The position numbers and the translations under genes are program-made. 64,000 nucleotides of DNA. Origin: an uncultured Christensenella sp. Its GTDB lineage: Bacteria; Bacillota; Clostridia; Christensenellales; CAG-917. The notes beneath the pieces were generated by a model that ran no database searches, was not told the origin of the DNA, and saw nothing but the letters and a program-made list of their open reading frames with translations. The DNA is taken from NCBI GenBank assembly GCA_910584155.1, contig CAJTYG010000007.1, positions 62,001-126,000 of the forward strand. The letters are read 5' to 3'. Each line of letters begins with the position of its first letter. The stretch's first letter is position 1. Positions 51,693 to 60,671 of the stretch are shown here, in pieces.

Positions 51693-52312
51693 AATCCTAT
51701 CGCTTTATAGATGGCGAATATGAATATAGGTGCGAGATAAAACGCTCGCTCTTTATTGCGACCGTCAAGGGCGAGGTGGACGCAGATACTGCCGACGAAT
51801 TTGTAAAAAGCGTGCGCAAGCGATATCCCGACGCAACGCACAACTGCTATGCGTACGTATCCGACGAGCTTGGCAATGCGACACGCTTCAGCGACGACGG
51901 CGAGCCCGGCGGGACTGCCGGTCAACCCATTTTGGACGTGCTCAAGAAGCAGGGGATAGTAAGATCCGCAATAGTCGTGACACGCTATTTCGGCGGAATA
52001 AAGCTCGGGGCTGGCGGACTTGTCGGCGCATATTCCGGCACGGCTTCCGAGGCTGTGAAAGTTGCAAAGATATCCCAAAAGGTAGAGTGCGCTCTTGTAG
52101 AGGTCACGGCAAGCTATTCCGATTACGCCGTGCTTGAAAAATATATTCGCAAAAGCGTTTGCAGCTTGAGCGAGGTTGAATACGGTGATAATGTGACGGC
52201 ACGCATATTTGTGCCGCTTGACAGCGCACCCGACTTTGAGCTGAGCATAAAGGAGCTTAGCGGTGCGAGGGCGGCGACTGTCATAAAGGAAGGGCGATTT
52301 GAGCGCCTTTAA
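51689..52312 (+). CDS. YigZ/IMPACT family protein
   Basis: The 207-residue protein begins with a GTG overlapping the tyrS stop. The IMPACT-type N-terminal domain has THNCYAYV, FSDDGEPGGTAGQPILDVL and VVTRYFGGIKLGAGGLVGAYS, the family hallmark; a DUF1949-like domain completes the C-terminus. Its cellular role is not settled; eukaryotic IMPACT regulates GCN2. Confidence 0.92.
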   Translation: MKSYRFIDGEYEYRCEIKRSLFIATVKGEVDADTADEFVKSVRKRYPDATHNCYAYVSDELGNATRFSDDGEPGGTAGQPILDVLKKQGIVRSAIVVTRYFGGIKLGAGGLVGAYSGTASEAVKVAKISQKVECALVEVTASYSDYAVLEKYIRKSVCSLSEVEYGDNVTARIFVPLDSAPDFELSIKELSGARAATVIKEGRFERL

Positions 52313-52322
52313 GGAGAAATAT

Positions 52323-53384
52323 ATGAAAATCAAACTTGTAGCCCAAAGAAAGCAAAAGCCCGATTTTTCCAAACTCGGTTTCGGAAAGTATTTTACAGAC
52401 CATATGCTCGTATGGGAATATGACGCCGACAAGGGCGGTTGGCAGGAGCAGTGCATTATGCCTTACGAGGACTTTGCACTTGATCCCGCCTGCTGCTCGC
52501 TGCATTACGGACAGGGTATTTTCGAGGGCTTAAAGGCGTATAAGACGGCGGACGGAAAGGTGACTACATTCCGCCCGAGAGACAATTTTGAGCGTATGAA
52601 CAAGAGCGCTACACGTCTTTGTATGGCAAATTTTGACGTGGACGAGGCTTTAAGCGGACTTGACGAGCTCATCAAAATAGAGCAGGAGTGGATACCTACT
52701 GCAGAGGGTACTTCGCTTTATATCCGTCCGTTTATGTTTGGCACCGAGCCGTTTTTGGGCGTGCACCCGAGCAAGAGATTTTTGTTTACGATAATTCTTT
52801 CACCCGTCGGAAGCTATTATGCGCACGGGCTCGAGCCTACAAAGCTCATAGTAGAGGACAAATATACACGTGCGTCTATAGGCGGCACGGGCGAGGCGAA
52901 GTGTATGGGCAATTATGCCGCTTCGCTGCTTGCAGGCGAGGAAGCAAAGAAAAAGGGCTACGATCAGGTGCTTTGGCTTGACGGCGAGGAAAAGAAATAC
53001 GTCACGGAGGTCGGTTCGATGAATATGGCGTTTGTCATCGACGGCAAGGTGGTCACGCCTATGCTTGACGGCTCCATACTTCACGGCATCACGAGAGACA
53101 GCGCAATAAAGGTGCTGCGTGCACACGGCATAGAGGTGGAAGAGCGCAAAATAAGCATAGAAGAGCTTGTAGAAGCCTCCGCCGCAGGCAGACTGCAGGA
53201 GGCTTTCGGCACAGGTACGGCGGCTGTCATTTCGCCTGTCGGCACAATCACATACAAAGGCAAGGATATTGTGATAAACGACGGAAAGATGGGCAAGATC
53301 ACCGAGTGGCTGTATGACAGGATAACCGGCATACAGAGAGGCAAATATGCCGACGACTTCGGCTGGGTGCACGGCATAAACTGA
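52323..53384 (+). CDS. ilvE: Branched-chain amino acid aminotransferase
   Basis: The 353-residue PLP enzyme (fold type IV, class IIIa) interconverts Leu, Ile and Val with their 2-oxo acids. GQGIFEGLKAYKT, RPRDNFERMNKSA, and the lysine segment GGTGEAKCMGNYAASL are typical; the PLP Lys is in this region. VGSMNMAFVIDGKVVTP and GITRDSAIKVLR follow. The ATG at 52323 with AAGGAG is chosen over an earlier frame start inside yigZ. The length matches the eukaryote/Gram-positive-type subgroup. Confidence 0.94.
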   Translation: MKIKLVAQRKQKPDFSKLGFGKYFTDHMLVWEYDADKGGWQEQCIMPYEDFALDPACCSLHYGQGIFEGLKAYKTADGKVTTFRPRDNFERMNKSATRLCMANFDVDEALSGLDELIKIEQEWIPTAEGTSLYIRPFMFGTEPFLGVHPSKRFLFTIILSPVGSYYAHGLEPTKLIVEDKYTRASIGGTGEAKCMGNYAASLLAGEEAKKKGYDQVLWLDGEEKKYVTEVGSMNMAFVIDGKVVTPMLDGSILHGITRDSAIKVLRAHGIEVEERKISIEELVEASAAGRLQEAFGTGTAAVISPVGTITYKGKDIVINDGKMGKITEWLYDRITGIQRGKYADDFGWVHGIN

Positions 53385-53392
53385 GGTGTCAG

Positions 53393-53887
53393 GTGGAATA
53401 TACTCTTGACCAAAAGCGTGCGGGCGAGGCATACGAGGCGCTTGTAAAATATCTTGCGGTATGTCAGCGCTCCGAAAAGGAATGCAGAGAAAAGCTATAT
53501 TCAAAGGGCTTCCACAAAGACGAGGTAGAGTTTGCGATAGACAAGGCAAAGGGCTACAGATATATAGACGACGAAGAATATGTCCGCAATTTTTTGCTTT
53601 TCAACAAGACGAAATACGGCGCAAAAAAGCTGTCCTATAAGCTTATAACCGAAAAGGGCGTTGACAAAGAGCTCGTAGAAAATATGATAGCCGACACCCT
53701 CGACGACGGCTTTGAAGTGGAAGTCTGCACGCAATTTGCGGTAAAATACGTAAAACAAAAAAAGCTGACCGACAAAAAGGATATACGAAAGCTCACGGCG
53801 TTTTTATATCAGAAGGGCTTTGACTGGCACATAATAAACACCGTTGTGGAAGCTATTTTCGATGATTGCGATATTGAAGATTGTTGA
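53393..53887 (+). CDS. recX: Regulatory protein RecX
   Basis: The 164-residue, strongly charged helical protein contains three tandem three-helix repeats typical of RecX, with RSEKECREKLYSKGF and DEEYVRNFLLF diagnostic. It limits RecA filament growth. Start is GTG after GAGGTG. No recA is nearby. Confidence 0.88.
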   Translation: MEYTLDQKRAGEAYEALVKYLAVCQRSEKECREKLYSKGFHKDEVEFAIDKAKGYRYIDDEEYVRNFLLFNKTKYGAKKLSYKLITEKGVDKELVENMIADTLDDGFEVEVCTQFAVKYVKQKKLTDKKDIRKLTAFLYQKGFDWHIINTVVEAIFDDCDIEDC

Positions 53888-53899
53888 CAAAATGCGTAG

Positions 53900-53925
53900 T
53901 TTATCCTGCAAAATAATCGGATAAA
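53900..53925. terminator. Stem-loop between recX and mazF
   Basis: TTTATCC (53900-53906) pairs with GGATAAA (53919-53925) between two convergent genes; no strong T-run is present on either strand. Confidence 0.5.
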
Positions 53926-53926
53926 G

Positions 53927-54274
53927 TCAAGTTTCAAAAAATCCGAGGGATACGAGCAGGGCTTCGTTCACCCTTGACATCATATTGATAGGCAGCTCGC
54001 CTATCTTTTCTTTTAGCCTGCGTTTGTCAAGCGTGCGTATCTGCTCGAGCAAAACCACCGAGTCCTTTGGCAGTCCGCTTTGGCTTGCGGGCAGTGCGAT
54101 ATGGGTGGGCAGCTTTGCCTTGTCCATTTGCGAGGTTATTGCGGCGGCGATTATTGTGGGGCTGTATTTGTTGCCGACGTTGTTTTGCACTATCAGCACA
54201 GGGCGCACGCCGCCTTGCTCGCTTCCCACGACCGGACTTAAGTCCGCATAATACAAATCGCCTCTCTTTACCAT
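53927..54274 (-). CDS. MazF/PemK-type endoribonuclease without visible antitoxin
   Basis: The 115-residue protein matches the MazF/NdoA family: VKRGDLYYADLSPVVGSEQGG at the start (in part), the catalytic Arg in GGVRPVLIVQN, and Thr/Ser in AAAITSQ. These ribonucleases cut mRNA at short motifs and are normally held by an antitoxin gene just upstream. Here the 150 bases upstream hold no gene on the minus strand. The start is either this ATG or one two codons earlier. The lack of a partner suggests a distant antitoxin or a housekeeping-type copy. Confidence 0.9.
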   Translation of the reverse strand: MVKRGDLYYADLSPVVGSEQGGVRPVLIVQNNVGNKYSPTIIAAAITSQMDKAKLPTHIALPASQSGLPKDSVVLLEQIRTLDKRRLKEKIGELPINMMSRVNEALLVSLGFFET

Positions 54275-54428
54275 ATCCATACCGCAAATTATTGTCAACT
54301 TTGTTTGATTTTATCCCTCTGCATACTATGAGTTTAAAAATATAAATAGTGCAGAGTGCGCGTATTATAAAATTTTTAAACTTCAAAAAAATCCGCACGT
54401 TTTTAAAGCTGTCGCAATAATATTTACT

Positions 54429-55391
54429 ATGACAAAAATTGCTATAATCGGTTATGGAAATCTCGGCAAGGCTTTGGAACGCATTGCATATGCAAGCGAC
54501 GATTTAAATGTTGCGGGCATATTCACAAGACGTGACCCGAAGCAAATGACTTCGCCATTCGGCACCGCTTTTTTTAAGCAGGACGATATTTTTGATATGG
54601 CGCAGGACATAGACGTTGCGTGCATATGCACAGGCTCCGCAAACGACGTTACGGCTTTGGGGGTGCGGCTTGCGGCGGTAGTAAACACCGTTGACAGCTT
54701 CGATACGCACGCAAAGATGTCCGACTATTTTGCGGCAATGGACAAGGCTGCGACAAATGCAAACAAGCTATCCATAATAGGCGCAGGTTGGGACCCCGGT
54801 CTGTTTTCGCTTATGCGTGCTCTGTTTGAGGGCGTTTTGCCAAACGGCGGCAGCCATACGTTTTGGGGCAGAGGCGTATCGCAAGGGCACAGCGAGGCTA
54901 TACGCCGCATAGAGGGAGTGCTTGACGCAAGGCAGTATACCGTGCCTAAGGCCGAGGCGTTGCGCATTGCAAGAGAGGGCGTAGCAACGCTTAGCGACAG
55001 GGATAAGCATTTCAGAGAGTGCTACGTTGTGGCAGCGGACGGCGCAGACAGAGATAGGATAAGAAAGAGTATAGTGGAAATGCCAAACTATTTTGCGCCG
55101 TACGATACGTCCGTGACATTCATTGACGCCGAGCAGATGAGGGTAGAGCACAGCGCAATGCCGCACGCAGGCTTTGTGCTGTGCACGGGCAGTGTAAACG
55201 GCAATACGAGCAGGCTTGAATTTTCGCTGAAGCTTGACAGCAACCCCGACTTTACTGCGGCGGTGATGGCTGCATACACAAGGGCGAACGCAAGGCTCGC
55301 AAGCAAAGGCGAGTGCGGAGTAAGGACGGTTTTGGATATTCCCGTAAGCGCACTTTTTGACGGCAGGGCGGAAATAATAAGATTTATTTGA
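54429..55391 (+). CDS. ddh: Meso-diaminopimelate dehydrogenase
   Basis: The 320-residue enzyme makes meso-diaminopimelate in one NADPH-dependent step from tetrahydrodipicolinate, feeding lysine and cell-wall synthesis. IAIIGYGNLGKALE is the NADPH fold; FFKQDDIF and the later GWDPGLFSLMRALFEGVLP plus FWGRGVSQGHSEAIRRI are family-specific. No Shine-Dalgarno lies before the ATG, so translation may be leaderless or weak. Having Ddh means this organism can bypass the dapD/dapL branches. Confidence 0.93.
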   Translation: MTKIAIIGYGNLGKALERIAYASDDLNVAGIFTRRDPKQMTSPFGTAFFKQDDIFDMAQDIDVACICTGSANDVTALGVRLAAVVNTVDSFDTHAKMSDYFAAMDKAATNANKLSIIGAGWDPGLFSLMRALFEGVLPNGGSHTFWGRGVSQGHSEAIRRIEGVLDARQYTVPKAEALRIAREGVATLSDRDKHFRECYVVAADGADRDRIRKSIVEMPNYFAPYDTSVTFIDAEQMRVEHSAMPHAGFVLCTGSVNGNTSRLEFSLKLDSNPDFTAAVMAAYTRANARLASKGECGVRTVLDIPVSALFDGRAEIIRFI

Positions 55392-55440
55392 CGAAAATTT
55401 GCTTGCCATAGGCATTTGTATACGCTAAAATAAACGGGAT

Positions 55441-56097
55441 ATGAAAACTTACGATTATATTTTGTTTGATTTAGACGGAACTGTGACCGACAGCAAGCGA
55501 GGCATTATCACCTGCATCAAATATGCGCTCAGATGCAAGGGGATAGACTTCCCCGAAGAGAGCGTTTTCGACAAGATGGTGGGACCGCCCTTTCGCTATT
55601 CGATGAAGGAATTTTTAGGGCTCGATATGCCTATGATAGAGCAGCTTATCGCCCTTTATCGTGGCAAATACGAGGTGGACGGCTGGTGCGACTGCAACAT
55701 ATATGACGGAATGGTGGACGTCTTAAAAACCCTTAAGGCGGCAGGCAAAAAGCTTGCCATCGCTACATCTAAACCGTGGAAATTCACCGACATAATGATA
55801 AAAGGCTTGGACCTTATGCAGTATTTCGATTTTGTCGGCGGCGCATCCTGCGACGCAAGCAAGGAAACTAAGGCGGATGTGATAAACCTTGTGCTTGACA
55901 ATCTCGGCGTAAGCGACAAAAGCAGGGTGCTTATGGTCGGTGACAGGCTGTTTGACATCGAGGGGGCGCATAAGGTCGGCTTGGACTGCGCCGCAGTTTT
56001 GTGGGGATACGGCAGCGAGCAGGAATTTAAAGAGTATAAAGCGGAATATATCCTGCAAGCTCCGCAGGATATCGTAAAGCTCGTATTAGGTAAATAA
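55441..56097 (+). CDS. HAD-superfamily phosphatase (phosphoglycolate phosphatase-like)
   Basis: The 218-residue protein has motif I FDLDGTVTDS with the nucleophile Asp, motif II in IATSKPWK, and motif III/IV in RVLMVGDRLFDIEGA. A cap domain (about residues 18-85) places it near phosphoglycolate/beta-phosphoglucomutase-like enzymes. The substrate is unknown. A bidirectional terminator follows. Confidence 0.88.
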   Translation: MKTYDYILFDLDGTVTDSKRGIITCIKYALRCKGIDFPEESVFDKMVGPPFRYSMKEFLGLDMPMIEQLIALYRGKYEVDGWCDCNIYDGMVDVLKTLKAAGKKLAIATSKPWKFTDIMIKGLDLMQYFDFVGGASCDASKETKADVINLVLDNLGVSDKSRVLMVGDRLFDIEGAHKVGLDCAAVLWGYGSEQEFKEYKAEYILQAPQDIVKLVLGK

Positions 56098-56104
56098 AAT
56101 CAAA

Positions 56105-56147
56105 AACCCTGTTTATCATTGCGTTTTGTGCTGATAAAGCAGGGCTT
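56105..56147. terminator. Bidirectional terminator between HAD and lipid kinase genes
   Basis: AACCCTGTTTATCA (56105-56118) pairs with TGATAAAGCAGGGCTT (56132-56147) with one bulge; T-rich sequence follows on both strands. Confidence 0.8.
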
Positions 56148-56151
56148 TTGT

Positions 56152-57042
56152 TTAAAACTTTTCAATTACGTTGAAGTTGCAGACAGACCTTGTAAACGCA
56201 ATTTTGTGCTGTCCTTTATCGACAGTGTGCTTTTCGCCGTCTCGGCAGTAAACGGTAGGCTCGGCGTGCGTGACGCTTGCTCTGTACACTTTTTTGAAGA
56301 TGATTTTGCCTTCTCTCTCACGCTTAAGTCCGATAAAAAAGGTGCGGAAAAACGGGAAAAACATCTCTATTTTGCCAAGCAGTCCGTCGTGTTTTGGCGA
56401 GCGTATTGCGACAAGATGCCCGCTTAAGCTTTCGCTGTCAAACGCCTTGTTGAAGCTGAAGCCGAAGCAGCGTGGCGATTTTACAAACATTATCAGCGCA
56501 AATTCGCCGCCATAGCGGGTGCCGTCGCAGTCTATTTCCGCCATTATGCGGTGCACCTTGTATTCCTCAAGCACTCTGCCGATATACGCCAAAACGCCTA
56601 TCTTTTTTTTGACGGCTACGCTTGCGGTGTAGCCTATGGGCGTAAATGCGCCTGCGGCAAACACGTATGCGAATATGCGGTCGTTTTTGCCGTCGCACCG
56701 ACCGAGCACAACCTGCTTGTTTTTGATTTCGCCGCCGCAGGACGGGCAGACGGTTTTTGTGCCCTCGTATCTTTCCGCCTTGGCTTTGTCGTTTAGCGTG
56801 CCTACGGGGAAATACCATACGTCCACGGGCTTGTCGTAAACCTTGCTCAGTATCGAGCCGAGCGTGCCGTCTCCGCCGCATACGGCTACTGCGTCATAGC
56901 CGTTTAAGTCGGGCTCGGGTCCGTCGGGAATGGAACGGCGTGTATATTCGTATACGTCGCCTAAGCATTGCTCCACCTTTTCAAAGGATATCCTTTTGCT
57001 TCCGCCTGCCGCTTTGTTGATGATAATAAGACATTTTTTCAT
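56152..57042 (-). CDS. Diacylglycerol/sphingosine kinase-like lipid kinase
   Basis: The 296-residue protein has the DAGK catalytic fold: IIINKAAGG at the N-terminus, VCGGDGTLGSIL with the nucleotide-binding GGDGT, and FPVGTLNDKAK in place of the usual GTANDFAR. A CPSCGG knuckle near residues 98-103 is uncommon in this family. The C-terminal beta domain is present. It probably phosphorylates a lipid such as diacylglycerol. It is divergent from pgsA, a phospholipid gene, which fits. Confidence 0.88.
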   Translation of the reverse strand: MKKCLIIINKAAGGSKRISFEKVEQCLGDVYEYTRRSIPDGPEPDLNGYDAVAVCGGDGTLGSILSKVYDKPVDVWYFPVGTLNDKAKAERYEGTKTVCPSCGGEIKNKQVVLGRCDGKNDRIFAYVFAAGAFTPIGYTASVAVKKKIGVLAYIGRVLEEYKVHRIMAEIDCDGTRYGGEFALIMFVKSPRCFGFSFNKAFDSESLSGHLVAIRSPKHDGLLGKIEMFFPFFRTFFIGLKREREGKIIFKKVYRASVTHAEPTVYCRDGEKHTVDKGQHKIAFTRSVCNFNVIEKF

Positions 57043-57121
57043 TTTGTCGTTTACCTGTCAGTTTAATATACTTTGCTTTGGCTTATTATGTGCAAAAATC
57101 AAATTTATACGGGCAAATGCG

Positions 57122-57150
57122 TTTACATAAGTGTTTTTATCTGTTATAAT
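57122..57150 (+). promoter_or_regulatory. Sigma-A promoter of pgsA
   Basis: TTTACA (57122-57127), 17 bases, TATAAT (57145-57150). Confidence 0.82.
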
Positions 57151-57201
57151 AGCTATAATTACTGTATTCACGTATGCGTGCGTGAGAGTAAAGGAGCAAA
57201 T

Positions 57202-58011
57202 ATGGCAATCAAATTCGGTCAGATAGACTCTAAAGAGCTGTTTACTATCCCCAACATCATTACGTATTTCCGTATTTTGTGCGTTCCCGCATTTGTCGCT
57301 TTGATGGCGGTGGGCGGAATGCGTTCTGATTTCGTCCTGTTTTATGTGGCTTTGGGCGTTTTCCTCATTGCCGCAGGCAGCGACCTCATCGACGGCTGGA
57401 TCGCAAGACGCTTCAATATGCAAAGCGGAATAGGTATGGTTTTCGATCCCATTGCGGACAAGCTCATGCACATTGCGGTGCTTGCCTGTCTGTCATTCTG
57501 CACGGGGCTCACGCCTCTCGGCAAAAATCTTGTCGCAGACGGCACGCTGTCAAATCCGTGGTTCGTGCATTACGCATTTGTGATACTCATTCTCGCAAAA
57601 GAGATCATACAGGGGCTTATCGGCTTTGTGTTTGTCAAAAAGGGCGTCACGGTCAAAGCAAACTGGCTTGGCAAGGTTTCGTCGTTTACGATTTCGGTGG
57701 GCGTTATACTGGGCTTCTTCCACAACTTTGTGCAATATGCCGACTGGGGCATACTTGCTTGGGGCATTGCGCTGTCCTATGCTGCGGCAGGCGCATATCT
57801 TGTGGATTCCATAAAGCAGGTCAAGCGCATCGAGAGAGGCGAGCAAAAGGCGATATCCTCAGAGACCGCTAAGGAAAACGATATCAAGGCGGCGGAAAAG
57901 AGAAAGAGCGGCGCAACGGGCGGCATATTCTCAGAGGACGGCGATATCCTCGCCCAGAACGTGGCGGATCAGGCTGTTGAAAAGGATTTAAATGACGGCG
58001 CAGAGGAATAA
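57202..58011 (+). CDS. pgsA: CDP-diacylglycerol-glycerol-3-phosphate phosphatidyltransferase
   Basis: The 269-residue membrane enzyme makes phosphatidylglycerol phosphate. The CDP-alcohol phosphotransferase motif is spread over SDLIDGWIARRFNMQSGIG and MVFDPIADK (D-G-x2-A-R-x8-G-x3-D-x3-D). It has about five helices and a charged cytosolic C-terminal extension of ~55 residues, longer than usual. The ATG at 57202 with AAAGGAG is the start; the longer frame upstream contains the promoter. valS follows 22 bases later. Confidence 0.92.
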   Translation: MAIKFGQIDSKELFTIPNIITYFRILCVPAFVALMAVGGMRSDFVLFYVALGVFLIAAGSDLIDGWIARRFNMQSGIGMVFDPIADKLMHIAVLACLSFCTGLTPLGKNLVADGTLSNPWFVHYAFVILILAKEIIQGLIGFVFVKKGVTVKANWLGKVSSFTISVGVILGFFHNFVQYADWGILAWGIALSYAAAGAYLVDSIKQVKRIERGEQKAISSETAKENDIKAAEKRKSGATGGIFSEDGDILAQNVADQAVEKDLNDGAEE

Positions 58012-58033
58012 CAGTCTGCGTCAGGAGAGATTT

Positions 58034-60652
58034 ATGGAACAAATGGAAAAAACCTACGATCCCGCTTTTGAAAAGAGTATCTATCAAAAGTGGATAAAAA
58101 ACAAATGCTTTGAGGCTCACGTCGATCCCGACAAGGAGCCTTTTACAATAATGATGCCTCCGCCCAACATTACGGGACAGTTGCATATGGGGCATGCGCT
58201 TGACGACACCACGCAGGATATCATCATTCGCTTTAAGCGTATGAGCGGATACGAAACGCTATGGCTTCCCGGCACCGATCACGCCGCACTTGCGACCGAG
58301 GTCAAGATAGTGGAAAAGCTGCGTGAGGAAGGAATAAGCAAAAACGAGCTTGGCAGAGAAGGCTTCCTTAAGCGTGCGTGGGAGTGGAACGAGCAGTACG
58401 GCGGCAGGATAATAGAGCAGTTAAAAGGGCTCGGCGTTTCCTGCGATTGGTCAAGGCTTGCTTTCACTATGGACGAAAACTGCTCCAACGCAGTGCTCGA
58501 GGCGTTTGTAAGATACTACAAAAAGGGGCTTATATACAGAGGCGACCGCCTCATAAACTGGTGTCCGCATTGCCATACTGCGCTTAGCGACGCCGAGGTG
58601 GAATACGAGGAGCAGCAGTCAAATCTGTGGTATTATAAGTATCCTATCGTCGGCGAGGACGACGCTATCGTCATAGCGACCACACGTCCCGAAACTATGC
58701 TCGGCGATACCGCAGTCGCAGTAAACCCAAACGACGAGAAGATGTCCAAATACATAGGCAAGCAGGTTCAGCTTCCGCTTACCGACAGGGTTATCCCCGT
58801 TGTCGGCGACGACTACTGCGAGATAGGCTTCGGCACTGGCGCAGTGAAGATAACGCCTGCGCACGATCCCAACGATTTCGAGCTCGGTTTGCGCCACAAT
58901 CTGCCCGTGATATCCTGCATAGGCGAGGACGGATTGATGAACGAAAACGCAGGCAAGTATAAGGGTATGGACAGGCTCACCGCAAGAAAGGCTATCGTAG
59001 AGGACCTGACAAAGCTCGGGCTTATGGTCAAAATTCAGCCCTATGCGCACAACGTAGGCACCTGCTACAGATGCGGCGAGACGGTGGAATCGCTCATTTC
59101 AAAGCAGTGGTTTGTCAAAATGAAGCCGCTTGCCGAGCCCGCTATAAAGGCAGTGAAGGACAATAAGACGGAGTTTATCCCCAAGCGCTTTGAAAAGACC
59201 TATTTCAACTGGATGGAAAACATCAAGGATTGGTGTATATCCCGTCAGCTTTGGTGGGGGCACAGGATACCCGCATATTACTGCGATGATTGCGGCGAAA
59301 CGGTAGTATCCAAAACTCCCGTCGACGTCTGCCCGAAGTGCGGCGGCAAAATGCGTCAGGACGAGGACGTGCTCGATACGTGGTTCAGCTCTGCGCTGTG
59401 GCCGTTCAGCACGCTCGGATATCCGAGAAAGACAAAGGCGCTGAGCTATTTTTATCCGGGCAGCGTGCTTGTGACCGCATACGACATCATATTCTTCTGG
59501 GTGGCGAGAATGATATTCAGCGGCATCGAGTTTATGGGCGACGTGCCCTTCAGCGAGGTGCTTATACACGGCATAGTGCGTGACGAGCAGGGCAGAAAGA
59601 TGTCAAAAAGCCTCGGCAACGGCATAGATCCGCTTAAGGTCATCGAAAAATACGGTGCGGACGCACTGCGCTTTTCGCTTGCGTCGGGCATAGCTCCCGG
59701 CTCGGATATGAGATTTTCCGAGGGCAAGATAGAAAGCTGCCGCAACTTCGTAAACAAGCTGTGGAATGCGTCACGCTTTGTCATTATGAACATAAAAGAG
59801 GGCGACAGCCTCACTATGCCGAGCCGCTTGAACGGGCTTGACAAGTGGATACTTACACGCCTTAACGACGTCGTAAAGGAAGTGACTATAAACCTCAATA
59901 AGTATGAAATAGGACAGGCTGCCTCGAGGCTTTACGACTTTGTGTGGAGCGAGTTCTGTGATTGGTTTATAGAGATGAGCAAGGCGCCCCTGTACGGCGG
60001 CGACGAAAAGGAACGTGCGCATGCAATAGCTATGCTCACTTATGTGTTGGGCGAAATATTGAAGCTTCTTCACCCGTTTATCCCCTTTGTCACAGAAGAG
60101 ATATACGGCAAGTTTGCGCCAAAGGGCGAGATACTTATGATGCAGCAGTGGCCGTCCTTTAACAAGCACAGGGTGTACAGGGCGGAGGAAAGCAGCTTCG
60201 AGGGGCTGAGAGACGTGATAGTTGCGGTGCGCAATATCCGCAATGAAATGAGCGTGCCGCCGTCCAAAAAGATACACGCATTTATCATCGCCAAAAATGA
60301 AAAATTCTACAGTCAAGCAAAGGGATTTATTCAGCGTCTTGCAGGCGTAAGCGATATCACCTTTGTGTCGGACAAGAGCGAGGTCGAGGGCAGAGTGAGC
60401 GTTGCGGTCGCACGTGACGCCGAGGTGCTCATTCCTTTGGGCGACCTTGTGGATACGCAAAAGGAAAAGGAACGCATAAATGCGGAAATCGTGCAGACGC
60501 AGGCTATCATAGACAAGACCAACGCCTTGCTCGCAAACGAAAGCTTTGTTTCACGTGCTCCGCAAAAGCTCGTTGACGGCGAAAGGGCAAAGCTGCAAAA
60601 CGCTGTCGAAAAGCTTGAAAAACTAAAAGACAAGCTCGTTATGTTTGACTGA
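58034..60652 (+). CDS. valS: Valyl-tRNA synthetase
   Basis: The 872-residue class I synthetase has PPPNITGQLHMGHALD (HIGH) and KMSKSLGNG (KMSKS). The inserted editing domain has TTRPETMLGDTAVAVNP and DPNDFELG. Zinc-type cysteines occur in CDDCGETV...CPKCGGK. The anticodon-binding domain and a C-terminal coiled coil complete it. AGGAGA before the ATG at 58034 is chosen over a frame start inside pgsA. No T-box leader is visible, and pgsA supplies the transcript. Confidence 0.97.
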   Translation: MEQMEKTYDPAFEKSIYQKWIKNKCFEAHVDPDKEPFTIMMPPPNITGQLHMGHALDDTTQDIIIRFKRMSGYETLWLPGTDHAALATEVKIVEKLREEGISKNELGREGFLKRAWEWNEQYGGRIIEQLKGLGVSCDWSRLAFTMDENCSNAVLEAFVRYYKKGLIYRGDRLINWCPHCHTALSDAEVEYEEQQSNLWYYKYPIVGEDDAIVIATTRPETMLGDTAVAVNPNDEKMSKYIGKQVQLPLTDRVIPVVGDDYCEIGFGTGAVKITPAHDPNDFELGLRHNLPVISCIGEDGLMNENAGKYKGMDRLTARKAIVEDLTKLGLMVKIQPYAHNVGTCYRCGETVESLISKQWFVKMKPLAEPAIKAVKDNKTEFIPKRFEKTYFNWMENIKDWCISRQLWWGHRIPAYYCDDCGETVVSKTPVDVCPKCGGKMRQDEDVLDTWFSSALWPFSTLGYPRKTKALSYFYPGSVLVTAYDIIFFWVARMIFSGIEFMGDVPFSEVLIHGIVRDEQGRKMSKSLGNGIDPLKVIEKYGADALRFSLASGIAPGSDMRFSEGKIESCRNFVNKLWNASRFVIMNIKEGDSLTMPSRLNGLDKWILTRLNDVVKEVTINLNKYEIGQAASRLYDFVWSEFCDWFIEMSKAPLYGGDEKERAHAIAMLTYVLGEILKLLHPFIPFVTEEIYGKFAPKGEILMMQQWPSFNKHRVYRAEESSFEGLRDVIVAVRNIRNEMSVPPSKKIHAFIIAKNEKFYSQAKGFIQRLAGVSDITFVSDKSEVEGRVSVAVARDAEVLIPLGDLVDTQKEKERINAEIVQTQAIIDKTNALLANESFVSRAPQKLVDGERAKLQNAVEKLEKLKDKLVMFD

Positions 60653-60671
60653 CGGTCGCAAAGAGGCAAAA

